Assembly: GCA_001817345.1 (NCBI GenBank)
Contig: MHIE01000020.1
Coordinates: forward strand, 373-36,604
Reading direction: 5' to 3'
From: Candidatus Buchananbacteria bacterium RIFCSPHIGHO2_01_FULL_44_11
Lineage (GTDB): Bacteria; Patescibacteriota; Patescibacteriia; Buchananbacterales; UBA6539
DNA: 36,232 nucleotides
How positions within the stretch are numbered: position 1 is the first letter of the stretch; every line of letters begins with the position of its first letter. This document shows positions 5,934 to 14,700 of the stretch, piece after piece. Both the position numbers and the translations under genes were made by a program. Under the pieces are notes generated by a model that was not told the origin of the DNA, made no database searches, and saw nothing but the letters and a program-made list of their open reading frames with translations.

Positions 5934-7334
5934 CTAGGCCGCCTCGTCAACGGATTCCTCTGGCGACAAATCAGGTTTTTGGCCTGATTTTTTTTGCGTT
6001 GGTTCAGACAACTCAGCCAGCGAGCCGCTAATATCTTTCATAATCTGCGACAAATCTTTGGTTTCCGCCTCTAGCAGCTTAAGTAACTGTTTGGCTTGGG
6101 CTTTCTTGGTTTTATCTTTGGCCGTGGCTAGTTCCTTTCTGGTTGCTAAAATTCGCTGGGAGATAAAATCGGCCTGAGGCAAAACATAGCGGTCACGGTA
6201 GTTAGTTAATTGCTCGGCTTGCTTTTGGGGTTCAGTTGAAACTTTTTCCGGCACCGCAAAAAATGGCTTGACCGGCCGGGCCATCTCCTTTTTGCCCATT
6301 GCCACGGCCACAAAATGAGAAATTTCCAAATTTCGCTGAACCAGCAAACTGTTTTTGACTCGCAACCGTCCCAGGTTCTGTTCAAGGCTTGGTTTGGCTG
6401 GCTGAATCTCCGCTTTAGTCTTTTTTAAACCGGGCAAATAATTGGTAAAGATATTAATCACTTTGTCTCTGAGACTGAACTGTTTTTCCGGCGGCATAGT
6501 TGTCACTTCTTTTTCCAATTGGCCCAAAAACTGTTCGTGATATTGCCCGCGCAGTTCTTCCAGTTGAACTTGGGCCGTTAATTCTGCTTTTTTTTGCGTC
6601 CGGCCGGACAGTTTATCCCACCAGCTCCTAGCTACCTGGCCGACTTTGTCTCGCCAAGCATAACTGAGGTAATCAGCCACTGGCTTGGAAACGGGTAAAG
6701 CTTTGATTTCCGATTTGGCTGAAACCGTTTCTTTTAATTTAAAATATTTGAAGTCTTTAAGAAACTCCAAGTTATCTTCAAAAAACCTAGCCTGCCGATA
6801 AAGCTGGCCCAGCGCCTGGCCTTCTTTTAAATCTTTTTCCCGGTCTTGCTCTTCTTGGATTTCTGACCCTGCGGCTGGTCCGGCCAAAGAATTTAAATAG
6901 GCGACGCGGTGACCGATTGCCTGGTCAAACTTTTTGTTGGTTTGCAGCCTTTTAACCTTAGTCACGTACCAGGCCCGGTCCTGATCTTCTTGATTAGGTG
7001 TGTCCAGTTCTTGTTCCCAGGTTTGCAAAGTTTTTTGCTGCTCAAAACCCAGTTCATTTAGCTGCTGCTGGTTAATACCCCACTCATCCAGCTTTTGCTG
7101 ATAACGCTTGGCCAATAGCTCTGACAACTCGGCCAAGGGTATAGTCTGAGGATCTTTGGATAAGGCTTGTTGCGCCTCTTGAATTAATTGCTGGCTTTCC
7201 GGCCGCCCGTCGTCAATCAAAGCAAACACTCTTTCAAATTTTAGCCTGGCTTCGGCTAAACTAATCTCGGCTCGTTCGTCGCTTGGTTCGAGTTCCAAGC
7301 TGTCGGGCCGATAACCGCTGAATTTTTCCGCCAT
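5934..7334 (-). CDS. Hypothetical cytoplasmic coiled-coil protein
   Basis: A 466-residue, hydrophilic, charged protein rich in Glu, Gln, Lys and Leu, with long helical stretches and no signal peptide or membrane span. A Trp-containing segment (SYAWRDKVGQVARSWWDKL, about residues 222-240) is the only distinct aromatic patch. The C-terminus is acidic and probably disordered. No family recognised. It starts 11 bases after the stop of thrS and is therefore co-transcribed with it; this may be simple operon packing and need not mean a shared function. The ATG follows an AT-rich spacer without a clear ribosome binding site. Confidence 0.7.
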   Translation of the reverse strand: MAEKFSGYRPDSLELEPSDERAEISLAEARLKFERVFALIDDGRPESQQLIQEAQQALSKDPQTIPLAELSELLAKRYQQKLDEWGINQQQLNELGFEQQKTLQTWEQELDTPNQEDQDRAWYVTKVKRLQTNKKFDQAIGHRVAYLNSLAGPAAGSEIQEEQDREKDLKEGQALGQLYRQARFFEDNLEFLKDFKYFKLKETVSAKSEIKALPVSKPVADYLSYAWRDKVGQVARSWWDKLSGRTQKKAELTAQVQLEELRGQYHEQFLGQLEKEVTTMPPEKQFSLRDKVINIFTNYLPGLKKTKAEIQPAKPSLEQNLGRLRVKNSLLVQRNLEISHFVAVAMGKKEMARPVKPFFAVPEKVSTEPQKQAEQLTNYRDRYVLPQADFISQRILATRKELATAKDKTKKAQAKQLLKLLEAETKDLSQIMKDISGSLAELSEPTQKKSGQKPDLSPEESVDEAA

Positions 7335-7345
7335 ATAATTAATAG

Positions 7346-9109
7346 TTACAACCTTTGGTCAACTTCTTTTTTAATTCTGGCGATGAAGTCAGCCTGACTC
7401 ATGGATTCGGTCTCTTTTTGACCCCGAATCCGGACATTAAGCTGACCGCTGTCTATTTCTTTTTGGCCAATTACCAGCATATAAGGCACTTTGAATTTTT
7501 CCGCCTTGCGGATTTTGTAACCGACGGTTTCGTTGACTGTGTCAACTTCCACTCTCATGCCGGCCGCCGCTAACTCGTCAGCCAGTTTTTGGGCCACCGG
7601 TAAGAAATCCTCACCCACCGGAATCACCTGGGCCTGAACCGGCGCCAGCCAAACCGGAAACGCGCCAGCGTAGTGTTCAATTAAAATCGCCATAAAGCGT
7701 TCGGGCGAACCGACAATGGCGCGATGAATCATCACTGGCATTTTTTCTTTGCCGTCGCTGTCAATGTAAACCAGACCAAAGCGCTGAGGCATGCCAAAAT
7801 CCAGCTGAATCGTGGAAATCTGCCACTCCCGGCCGATGGCGTCGTTAGCGATTACGTCCATTTTTGGCCCGTAGAAAGCCGCCTCGCCCTCGGCCTTTTG
7901 GTACTTGAGTTTATTTTTTTTCAGAATGTCTTCCAGAATTTTTTCCGCTTTCTGCCAGGTTTTGACTTCGCCGATGTATTTATCCTGGTTTTTTGGATCA
8001 CTTAAAGACAACCGGATCCAGTACTCCATGCCGTAAGTTTTTAGCGCTTGCTCAATCATTCCTAAAACGGCGGTAAATTCTTCTTCAATCTGGTCTTCCC
8101 TGCAAAAACAGTGGCCGTCGTCTTGGGAAAAAGACCGCAGCCGGGTCAGCCCGGAAAGTTCGCCCGGCTTTTCGTCCCGATAAAGGTTGGCAAAGTCCGC
8201 GATTTTAATCGGCAAATCTTTGTAACTTCTCATTTTGGCCGCATAAATCTGGGTGTGCTGAGGGCAGTTCATCGGTTTGAGGAAATACTGCTCTTCAGTG
8301 TAGTGCGACTTGACTTCAAGCATATTGTCTTTGAATTTGTCGTAGTGGCCAGAGACTTTGAAGAGTTCAGCTTTATTGATATTGGGCGTATGCACTACCT
8401 GATAACCGATTTTTTGCTGCAATTCATTGGAATAGTCAATAATCATTTGCCGAATAGTAGCGCCGCGCGGCGTGTAAAGCGGCATGCCCGGACCGACTAA
8501 ATCGGAAAAAACAAATAATTCCAGCTGAACGCCAAGCTTACGGTGGTCTCTCGCTTCAGCCAAGGCCAAACGCTTCAAATAATCAGCCACCTCTTTTTGA
8601 CTGGCAAACGCCGTGCCGTAAATCCGCTGGAGCATGGCGTTTTTTTCGTCACCCCGCCAATAGGCGCCGGCGACTTTAAGCAGCTTAAAACCGCCGATTT
8701 CCTTGGTGGACTTAACGTGAGGTCCTTTGCACAAATCAACAAACCTGACTTCGTCCTTGCCGGCCACCATTTCGTAAAAACCCAGCTCGAGCTCGCCACT
8801 GGCCTGGAGCTGTTCAGCCATTTCCACTTTGTAAGGCTGGTGCTGTTTTTCTAAAAATTTAATCGCTTCAGCCGATGGCAGTTTGTATTGATTAAGCCGC
8901 TGGTCTTGGTCAATGATATTTTTCATTTTTTCTTCCAGCTTTTGCAAGTCGTCTTCGGAAAAAGTTTTTCCCGCCATGTCAAAATCATAATAAAAGCCTT
9001 CAGCAATCGGCGGGCCAATGGTTAATTTGGCCTGAGGATAAAGCTCTAAGACCGCCTGGGCTAAAACGTGGGCGGCGGTGTGCCGGATTTTTTCTAAATT
9101 AGAATTCAT
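7346..9109 (-). CDS. thrS: Threonyl-tRNA synthetase lacking the TGS domain
   Basis: A 587-residue class II synthetase that charges tRNA-Thr. The protein begins directly in the editing domain: HTAAH at 10-14 and C127/H131 (CKGPH) are its metal/active-site residues. The catalytic core follows with zinc ligands C282 (MNCPQH), H333 (DGHCF) and H462 (MIHRA), motif 2 (YRDEKPGELSG) and a C-terminal anticodon-binding domain from about 485. E. coli ThrRS has about 640 residues; the N-terminal TGS domain (about 60 residues) is missing, a form seen in other small-genome lineages. A TATAAA-like box sits just before the ATG, so a leaderless message is possible. It is co-directional with the downstream coiled-coil gene. 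Confidence 0.96.
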   Translation of the reverse strand: MNSNLEKIRHTAAHVLAQAVLELYPQAKLTIGPPIAEGFYYDFDMAGKTFSEDDLQKLEEKMKNIIDQDQRLNQYKLPSAEAIKFLEKQHQPYKVEMAEQLQASGELELGFYEMVAGKDEVRFVDLCKGPHVKSTKEIGGFKLLKVAGAYWRGDEKNAMLQRIYGTAFASQKEVADYLKRLALAEARDHRKLGVQLELFVFSDLVGPGMPLYTPRGATIRQMIIDYSNELQQKIGYQVVHTPNINKAELFKVSGHYDKFKDNMLEVKSHYTEEQYFLKPMNCPQHTQIYAAKMRSYKDLPIKIADFANLYRDEKPGELSGLTRLRSFSQDDGHCFCREDQIEEEFTAVLGMIEQALKTYGMEYWIRLSLSDPKNQDKYIGEVKTWQKAEKILEDILKKNKLKYQKAEGEAAFYGPKMDVIANDAIGREWQISTIQLDFGMPQRFGLVYIDSDGKEKMPVMIHRAIVGSPERFMAILIEHYAGAFPVWLAPVQAQVIPVGEDFLPVAQKLADELAAAGMRVEVDTVNETVGYKIRKAEKFKVPYMLVIGQKEIDSGQLNVRIRGQKETESMSQADFIARIKKEVDQRL

Positions 9110-9409
9110 AGTTTTATAATCACTATTATTGATAAGTTAATTTAAATCTTCGCCTCGCCCCGCTTCAAGCTATTCACCAACCTTTGAATTCTAATTGTAG
9201 TAAGCCGCAAGGCGTTTCCGAGCCAAAGCGTCAAAAATCCATCAAACACCTTCGAGCTTGGGGCGGGGTGCCGGATTTTTTCCAATTTGTCATCCATACG
9301 ATTTTAATTTTAAATACTTAATTTTAAATTTTAAGTAAAGTCAAAATAATTAAATATTTAAAATTTGGTTATTTAATTAAAATTTAGAATTTAAAATTGG
9401 AAATTGACG
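9110..9409. other. Intergenic: decayed thrS-start copy, inverted repeat and AT-rich tract
   Basis: An imperfect inverted repeat (CGCCCCGCTTCAAGCT near 9156-9171 and AGCTTGGGGCGGGG near 9255-9268) flanks unrecognised sequence. At 9262-9297 a minus-strand remnant resembles the start of thrS. The rest (9298-9409) is AT-rich with several weak palindromes. No gene seen. Confidence 0.6.
9262..9297 (-). pseudogene. Fragment duplicating the 5' end of thrS
   Basis: Read on the minus strand from 9297 it encodes MDDKLEKIRHPA, against MNSNLEKIRHTA at the start of thrS. The DNA is nearly identical over about 27 bases (25 matches by eye), including GAAAAAATCCGGCAC. After that the frame does not resemble thrS. 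It looks like a leftover of a partial duplication or of an insertion that copied the gene start. Confidence 0.6.
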
Positions 9410-9961
9410 TTACTTTTTTGCCTTTCTGTGATACTCGTAGCGCAATATTCCCATCACCACTTCATCGTGCCAATAACCCTCACGGAAAAAATGATCGCGC
9501 AGCCTGCCCTCTTCTTTGAAACCAATTTTTTTGTAAGACTTGGCGCCGCGAATATTGTAAGCGATATAGCGCAATTCAATCCGGTGGAGCTTTAATTTTT
9601 TAAAACCATAGTTAACCAGTAAGCGCCCGGCCTCAGTGCCGCAGCCCTGGCCCCAATAATATTTATCACCAATCATAATGCCGTACTCAGCTCGCTTGGC
9701 GTACTGATCAATCTTCATTAAAGCGATACTGCCAATATGCCGGCCGTCAGCTGTATCAATGGCCAAAACAACCCGCGATTTGTCTTTTTTGGCGGCGGCG
9801 ATCCATTGCCTTTCCTCTTTTAACGTCGGCGGTTTGTTGTCATAAATGGCCAAAAATTTTGTTACCTCCTGGTCCGCCAGCCAACGACAATAATCCGGCG
9901 CGTCTTTAAACGACATCGGCCGTAAAATTACTTTTTTGCCTTTAAGGACTGGTTTAGTCAT
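9410..9961 (-). CDS. GNAT acetyltransferase, RimJ/RimL type
   Basis: A 183-residue acetyltransferase. It begins MTKPVLKGKKVILRPMSF, the usual first strand of the RimJ/RimL family (N-terminal protein or small-molecule acetylation with acetyl-CoA). The GIMIGDKYYWGQGCGTEAG segment (about residues 92-110) is the acetyl-CoA pyrophosphate loop, followed by the NIRGAKSYKKIGFKEEG motif typical of the family. I chose the ATG at 9961 over an upstream in-frame start at 10003, because the extra residues (MFAKFQCGVGKLII) come from a repeated palindrome. The substrate is unknown; these enzymes often act on ribosomal proteins, antibiotics or amino-acid derivatives. Confidence 0.85.
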   Translation of the reverse strand: MTKPVLKGKKVILRPMSFKDAPDYCRWLADQEVTKFLAIYDNKPPTLKEERQWIAAAKKDKSRVVLAIDTADGRHIGSIALMKIDQYAKRAEYGIMIGDKYYWGQGCGTEAGRLLVNYGFKKLKLHRIELRYIAYNIRGAKSYKKIGFKEEGRLRDHFFREGYWHDEVVMGILRYEYHRKAKK

Positions 9962-9977
9962 AATGATTAATTTACCC

Positions 9978-10149
9978 ACCCCGCACTGAAATTTCGCGAA
10001 CATCTACGACAAAATTCTAACTTCAGTGGGCGCGGAGTCGCCTGCGGCTTGCCATCTGCTTAATCCACGAAAAAATATAAAATTAGTGCAGGGTTATTTT
10101 TTACACCCGCCATTCACCACGCTGGCGCGTGGATTTTGGCGGTAAAAAA
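9978..10149. repeat. Composite palindromic element, copy 1
   Basis: Left arm CCCCGCACTGAAATT (9979-9993) and right arm AATTAGTGCAGGGTT (10081-10095) form the outer module. It is followed by a second module in which ATTTTTTAC (from 10096) pairs with GTAAAAAAT (ending 10150), CGCCA with TGGCG, and CCACG with CGTGG around a CTGGCG loop. The same two-module layout recurs at 25827-26014. No coding content. Confidence 0.7.
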
Positions 10150-10206
10150 TAAAAAACCAACCAGAAAAAATATCTGCTTGGGTCCCGGCCTCTGCGCTAA
10201 GGCGCA

Positions 10207-10237
10207 GGAATCTCGAAATTCGAATCTCGAAATTCGA
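10207..10237. repeat. Tandem repeat, unit about 14 bp
   Basis: AATCTCGAAATTCG occurs twice in a row. It lies in a 10150-10340 stretch of degenerate TTTGGAATTT-type sequence with no gene; two frames through it (10114-10359 and 10268-10492, minus) read like translated simple repeats and are not called. Confidence 0.55.
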
Positions 10238-10341
10238 AACAATGTATAATTACCGAAACTCAGATGATCAAAAACGGTTTTGTATTTTGATATTTGAATT
10301 TGGAATTTGTTTCGGATTTGGGATTTCGGATTTGGAATTTT

Positions 10342-10504
10342 CTTGGCGCGTAGCGCCAAGACTGGGAGGTTCCACCCAAATTCTCAATACCGACAACGTA
10401 CTGAGCACTTGATTTATTATATTGGCCTCAAGGTTTAGCCCCAAACAACGGGAATCCGCCAGTTGGCGAAACGAAGTTGGTAACTTCGCCAATCACCTTA
10501 AGGT
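10342..10504 (-). ncRNA. Candidate structured RNA, 6S-like (SsrS)
   Basis: A perfect consensus promoter on the minus strand would start transcription near 10504. The predicted RNA can fold into a long irregular rod: CGCCAACTGG..TTCC on the 5' side pairs with GGAA..CCAGTCTTGGCG on the 3' side, enclosing an unpaired centre and a small hairpin CTCAGTAC/GTATTGAG with loop GTTGTCG. A stretch GGGGCTAAACCTTGAG, then CCAATATAAT, resembles the 5' side of the E. coli 6S central bubble as I recall it, and the small 3'-side hairpin also matches 6S architecture. It ends near a CTTGGCGC-TAC-GCGCCAAG hairpin (10342-10360). Alternatives: a T-box-like leader (it contains GGGUGGAACC) or another abundant small RNA. 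The function call is tentative; that an RNA is made here is more secure. Confidence 0.5.
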
Positions 10505-10510
10505 AAATTC

Positions 10511-10539
10511 ATTATAAAAAATTGACTCAAAAATGTCAA
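10511..10539 (-). promoter_or_regulatory. Perfect consensus sigma-70 promoter
   Basis: On the minus strand, -35 TTGACA (10534-10539), 17-base spacer, -10 TATAAT (10511-10516). TTGAC and GTCAA (10523-10539) form an inverted repeat over the -35 and spacer that could be an operator. There is no ORF with a ribosome binding site just downstream, which points to an RNA gene. Confidence 0.85.
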
Positions 10540-10546
10540 ATCCGGT

Positions 10547-11704
10547 CTAGTTTCCTGCTTGAATTTGAATCTCAATCTTTTCCTGAATCCGCGGCGTTTT
10601 TTTCAGCCAGTTGGGGAAAAATTTGACTTCGACGGATTTAACCTCCGGATACTGACTAAAGTAGACCTGGATTTCTTCAGCGGTTTTGCCGACTAATTTA
10701 CTTTTATCCAGCAGCTGATTAGTTTCGGCAATAACCATATTAGCCTTGATCGCTACTTTTACACTCACCGCCTGAGTTTCGGCATTGTAGCTAGCCACCG
10801 AATAAGAAAAATTGCCGGGATTAAGCGAACTCAGTTTCTGATCTGAAGCTAACGCCGACTTAATTTTCTCCCGGGCTAAACTTAAGACTTGGTTTTCGTC
10901 AAAAACTACCAGCAAGGCCTTAAAAGTCATGGCCGCGGAAAATTCGGAAATTTCATCTCCCGGCTGGGCGGAAAAATTAATCTCACTGCCCTGCTCCATG
11001 ACTAGCCTGGGCCAAAGGCTCTCTTGCGGCGTCAAATACTGGTTCGCCTGTTCCAAAATCTGCTGATACAACTTGTCTTTTAAAGTTTTTTGGGCGTTAT
11101 CTAAATCACTTTGAGCGACAATAGAAATATCACCGGCTTCCCCCAGCGTTTGGTCGTTCTGGGCGTAAATTTTTTCCTGGAGCGGACCCCACAGCCCGGG
11201 AATAATAAAACGCATCGGTTTGATGGCTGAAAATTGATCCGGGTTATCAGCGTAAACCTGAACTTTAATTTGACTGCCGGCCGGCACAACGATAGTGTTT
11301 TTGAGTCGAACCAAAACCGTCTCCGGGTCTTCAGGCGCCGCTAGACGGGTGCTCGAGACTAAGGTCTGATCTTGGCTGTAATTATTAATGATAGTTACCT
11401 CACCAACGGTTTGAGCATCAGCCGGTTTTAACCCGGTCGCCGGAAAAATTTGATCGGTTGCTACGGCAATTTCTTGAACCCGGCCGTTAACCACATCACC
11501 AGCCAAAAGAGTAGCCACCGAATCTTTGGCCTGAACGCTAAAATTGAATTCCTGGCCGACTTCGGAGGTCGCCGGGCTGATAATAATTGTCACTTTTGCC
11601 CAAATCAAATAAACAACAAAGGCCAGGAGAGCTAAAGCCAGGCTGAAAAAAATCCAGGCGAAATTGCGGTAAAATTTGGGTAAGTTGAAACTTGGTACTG
11701 ACAT
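10547..11704 (-). CDS. Membrane-anchored baseplate-J-like surface protein
   Basis: A 385-residue protein with one N-terminal membrane anchor (about residues 15-36) and a large outer part. The segment RLKNTIVVPAGSQIKVQVYADNP with the preceding repeats resembles the baseplate-J/gp47-like domains often annotated in Patescibacteria; the similarity is by eye and modest. The C-terminal part (KTAEEIQVYFSQYPEVKSVEVKFFPNW) looks like a small alpha/beta fold. The likely location is outside the membrane, perhaps in surface structures. It has its own promoter and lies downstream of dnaE on the same strand. Confidence 0.7.
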   Translation of the reverse strand: MSVPSFNLPKFYRNFAWIFFSLALALLAFVVYLIWAKVTIIISPATSEVGQEFNFSVQAKDSVATLLAGDVVNGRVQEIAVATDQIFPATGLKPADAQTVGEVTIINNYSQDQTLVSSTRLAAPEDPETVLVRLKNTIVVPAGSQIKVQVYADNPDQFSAIKPMRFIIPGLWGPLQEKIYAQNDQTLGEAGDISIVAQSDLDNAQKTLKDKLYQQILEQANQYLTPQESLWPRLVMEQGSEINFSAQPGDEISEFSAAMTFKALLVVFDENQVLSLAREKIKSALASDQKLSSLNPGNFSYSVASYNAETQAVSVKVAIKANMVIAETNQLLDKSKLVGKTAEEIQVYFSQYPEVKSVEVKFFPNWLKKTPRIQEKIEIQIQAGN

Positions 11705-11730
11705 AATTAATATGATTTACCCTTTACTCA

Positions 11731-11760
11731 ATCATACAACAAAAAAGTGGACTAAGACAA
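11731..11760 (-). promoter_or_regulatory. Promoter for the baseplate-J-like gene
   Basis: Minus strand: -35 TTGTCT (11755-11760), 18-base spacer, -10 TATGAT (11731-11736), giving a start near 11724 and a leader of about 20 bases before the ATG at 11704. Confidence 0.5.
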
Positions 11761-11772
11761 TGACCAAAGGCC

Positions 11773-14700
11773 TTATTCAACGCATTCAATCTTAAAACTG
11801 CCCTGGCCCAATAGAGCCTCAACCTCTTCTTTCAGCCGAACATCGTCAGCAATTAAAAAGTTAGTCATTAGTCTTTTTGACCCCTCCGGCCCAGACACAA
11901 GCAAACAGGCCTTGTATTTGCCCGGAAATTTTTTAAACAGTTCTTTAAGTCTGTCGCTTAAATCGGAATCAAACTGCTGGGGCAAGACAATATAGGCACT
12001 GCCGGCCACCAGCAGTTCATTTTTGGTTTGACCAGAGGGCATACTTTGATTGTTGCCGCCGCCATTGCCGTTGTGGTGATGATGGTTAAACCGCGACCAG
12101 GAGCGGGCATTACTACTGTCGTTTTCCAAAAGCCTGAGTTCTTGCATGACTTTTTCAATGTTATCGGTATTCAGCTCCCTGACCTGATTGCAAATCAGCT
12201 TGGCCTCGCCGTCTTTATCCGACAGACTGCAGTTCATCATAATCACCCGGTCTTCCTGCCAAATTTCCGGGTTGTTTTTCAGGGTGCTGGGAAAAACCAA
12301 AGCCTCAATACCGTTAGTGGCGTCTTCAATCCGGACAAAAAGCATCGGTTCGCCGGATTTAGTCACAATCTTTTTAATTTTAGTCACCACCCCAACCACT
12401 TTTAGCAGACGATTTTTGTGGTTTGGCTGGTCGGCAATAATGTCATTAACCGGAATTACCACCTCAGACAATTTGCCGGCGAATTCCTGAAGCGGATGGG
12501 CGGAAACGTAAAGACCGAGAAATTCTTTTTCCCAATTCAGTTTCTGCTTTTCGGCCGCCGGCTCAATTGAATCAAGGTTTAATTTGGGCAAAACCGATTC
12601 ACTGACCATCATGCCAAAAAGGCTGGATTGTTTGGTGTCGGCCTCCTGGTTGACGTTTTTAATAAAAGTCAAAATTTTATCCATGTTATAAAGCAGAGAA
12701 TTTCTTTCGCCGAACTGATCCAGGGCGCCGGACTTGACCAGGGCTTCCAGGGACTTTTTGTTCAGATCCTTGGTTTTAACCCGGCTTAAAAAATCCGTCA
12801 GACTCTTAAAGTAGCCGTTTGCCCGGCGTTCTTTAATCACTTCGCTGATGATATTTTCGCCTAAATTCTTGACCGCGCTTAAGCCAAACCGAATTTTATC
12901 GCTGGTTTTATCCGGCTTGACTTCCAGGGAATCGTAAACTACGGTAAAAGTCCGGAAACTTTCATTGATATCCGGCGGCAGGACTTCCAGACCCATCTGC
13001 TTGGATTCTTCCACTTCAATGGCGATCCGGTCCAAATTGCCGTGGTCAGAGGTTAAAAGCGAGGCCATGAATTCCGCCGGATACAAAGCTTTAAGATAAG
13101 CGGTCTGGTAGGCAATCATGGCGTAGCAAGCGGCGTGCGACCGGTTAAAACCGTAACGGGCAAAAGGCAAAATGTAATCCCAGATCTGCTTAGCCACTTT
13201 TGGCGATAGGCCGTTTTTAATCATGCCGGAAACCATTTTTTCTTCCTGCTGGCGCAAAAGCGTTAGGATTTTTTTACCCACTGCCTTGCGCAAAACGTCA
13301 GCCTCGCTGTAAGAAAAGCCGGCCAGCTTCCGGGCGATTTCCATCACCTGCTCCTGATAAACCGCGATGCCGTAGGTTTTTTCTAAAATCGGTTCCAGCC
13401 GCGGATCCAAATAATAAATCTTGCGCAAACCGTGCTTGCCGGCGATGTATTCAGGAATCAATTCCATTGGCCCGGGCCGATAGAGCGAAACCATGGCAAT
13501 AATGTCTTCCAGTTCGGTCGGCTTCAATTGTTTGAGATAACGGCGCATGCCCGAACTTTCCAGCTGAAAGACCCCCGTGGTTTCGGTCCGCTGCAGCAGG
13601 GCAAAAGTCTTTTTGTCATTCAAAGGAATTTGGTCAATGTCAATTTCCACCCCCCGGGCTTTCTTTAAAATCTCCAGGGTATTTTCAATGATGGTCAGGT
13701 TTTTGAGACCCAACAAGTCGATTTTCAACAGACCCAAATCTTCAATGGCGTGCATTCCGTACTGGGTCATAATTTCATTTTCGTCTTGGCTGGAACGCTG
13801 GCGGGGAATAAAATTATCCATTGAGTCGGGCGTCACCACGACCCCGCAGGCGTGAGTCGAGGCGTGCCGGGCAGAGCCTTCAAGCTTTTTAGCGATTTCA
13901 ATCAAGCGTTTGCCATCCGGGTCGGTCAAAACCGCAGTTAATTCCGGCACGGTTTTGCAGGCTTGGTCCAAAGACATGAACATCGGAATCAACTTGGCCA
14001 CTTTGTCGCAATAGCTATAAGGCAAGCCCATGACCCGGCCGACGTCGCGGATGGCCGCTCGGGCGGCCATGGTGCCAAAAGTGATGATCTGGGCCACGTG
14101 GTCGCGGCCGTATTTTTGAGCGACGTAATCAAGGACTTCGTCGCGCCGGGTGTCGGCAAAATCACTGTCAATATCAGGCATGGAGATTCTTTCGGCGTTC
14201 AAAAACCGCTCAAAAATCAAATCATATTTGAGCGGATCAATGTTGGTGATATTCAATAGATACGAAACCAAGCTGCCGGCCGCCGAGCCGCGACCCGGAC
14301 CGACCACGATTTTATTGCTTTTGGCCCAGTTGATAAAATCCGCTACAATCAAAAAGTAAGAGGCAAAGCCGGTTTTTTTAATGACTTCAAGCTCATAGTT
14401 CAGCCGGTCGAGGATTTTTTTGTCGAGTTGACCTTGGCCGTAACGTTTTTCCAAGCCGGTCTGGCAAAATTCAGCTAAGCACTGCTCAGGCGTTTTTTTG
14501 TCCGGAACGTCAAAATGAGGCAAAACCGTTTTGCCGAATTCCAATTTAACGTTGCATTTTTCGGCAATCTCCAGGGTGTTTTCCACCACTTCCGGATGGT
14601 CAGCCCAGTCTTTTTTAACCTGTTCGACCGAATGAAAAGAAAAATCTTCGCCGATATAAGACATCCGATCAGTATCAGCCAAAGTCTTTTTGGTCTGGAT

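Noticed and set aside
10114-10492. Two minus-strand ORFs upstream of the acetyltransferase
   Set aside because: They translate simple repeats (NPKSQIRNK type) and the body of the presumed RNA gene.
10342-10504. T-box riboswitch call
   Set aside because: GGGUGGAACC fits the T-box core, but no stem I motifs are recognised and no synthetase follows directly; it is kept only as an alternative to 6S.
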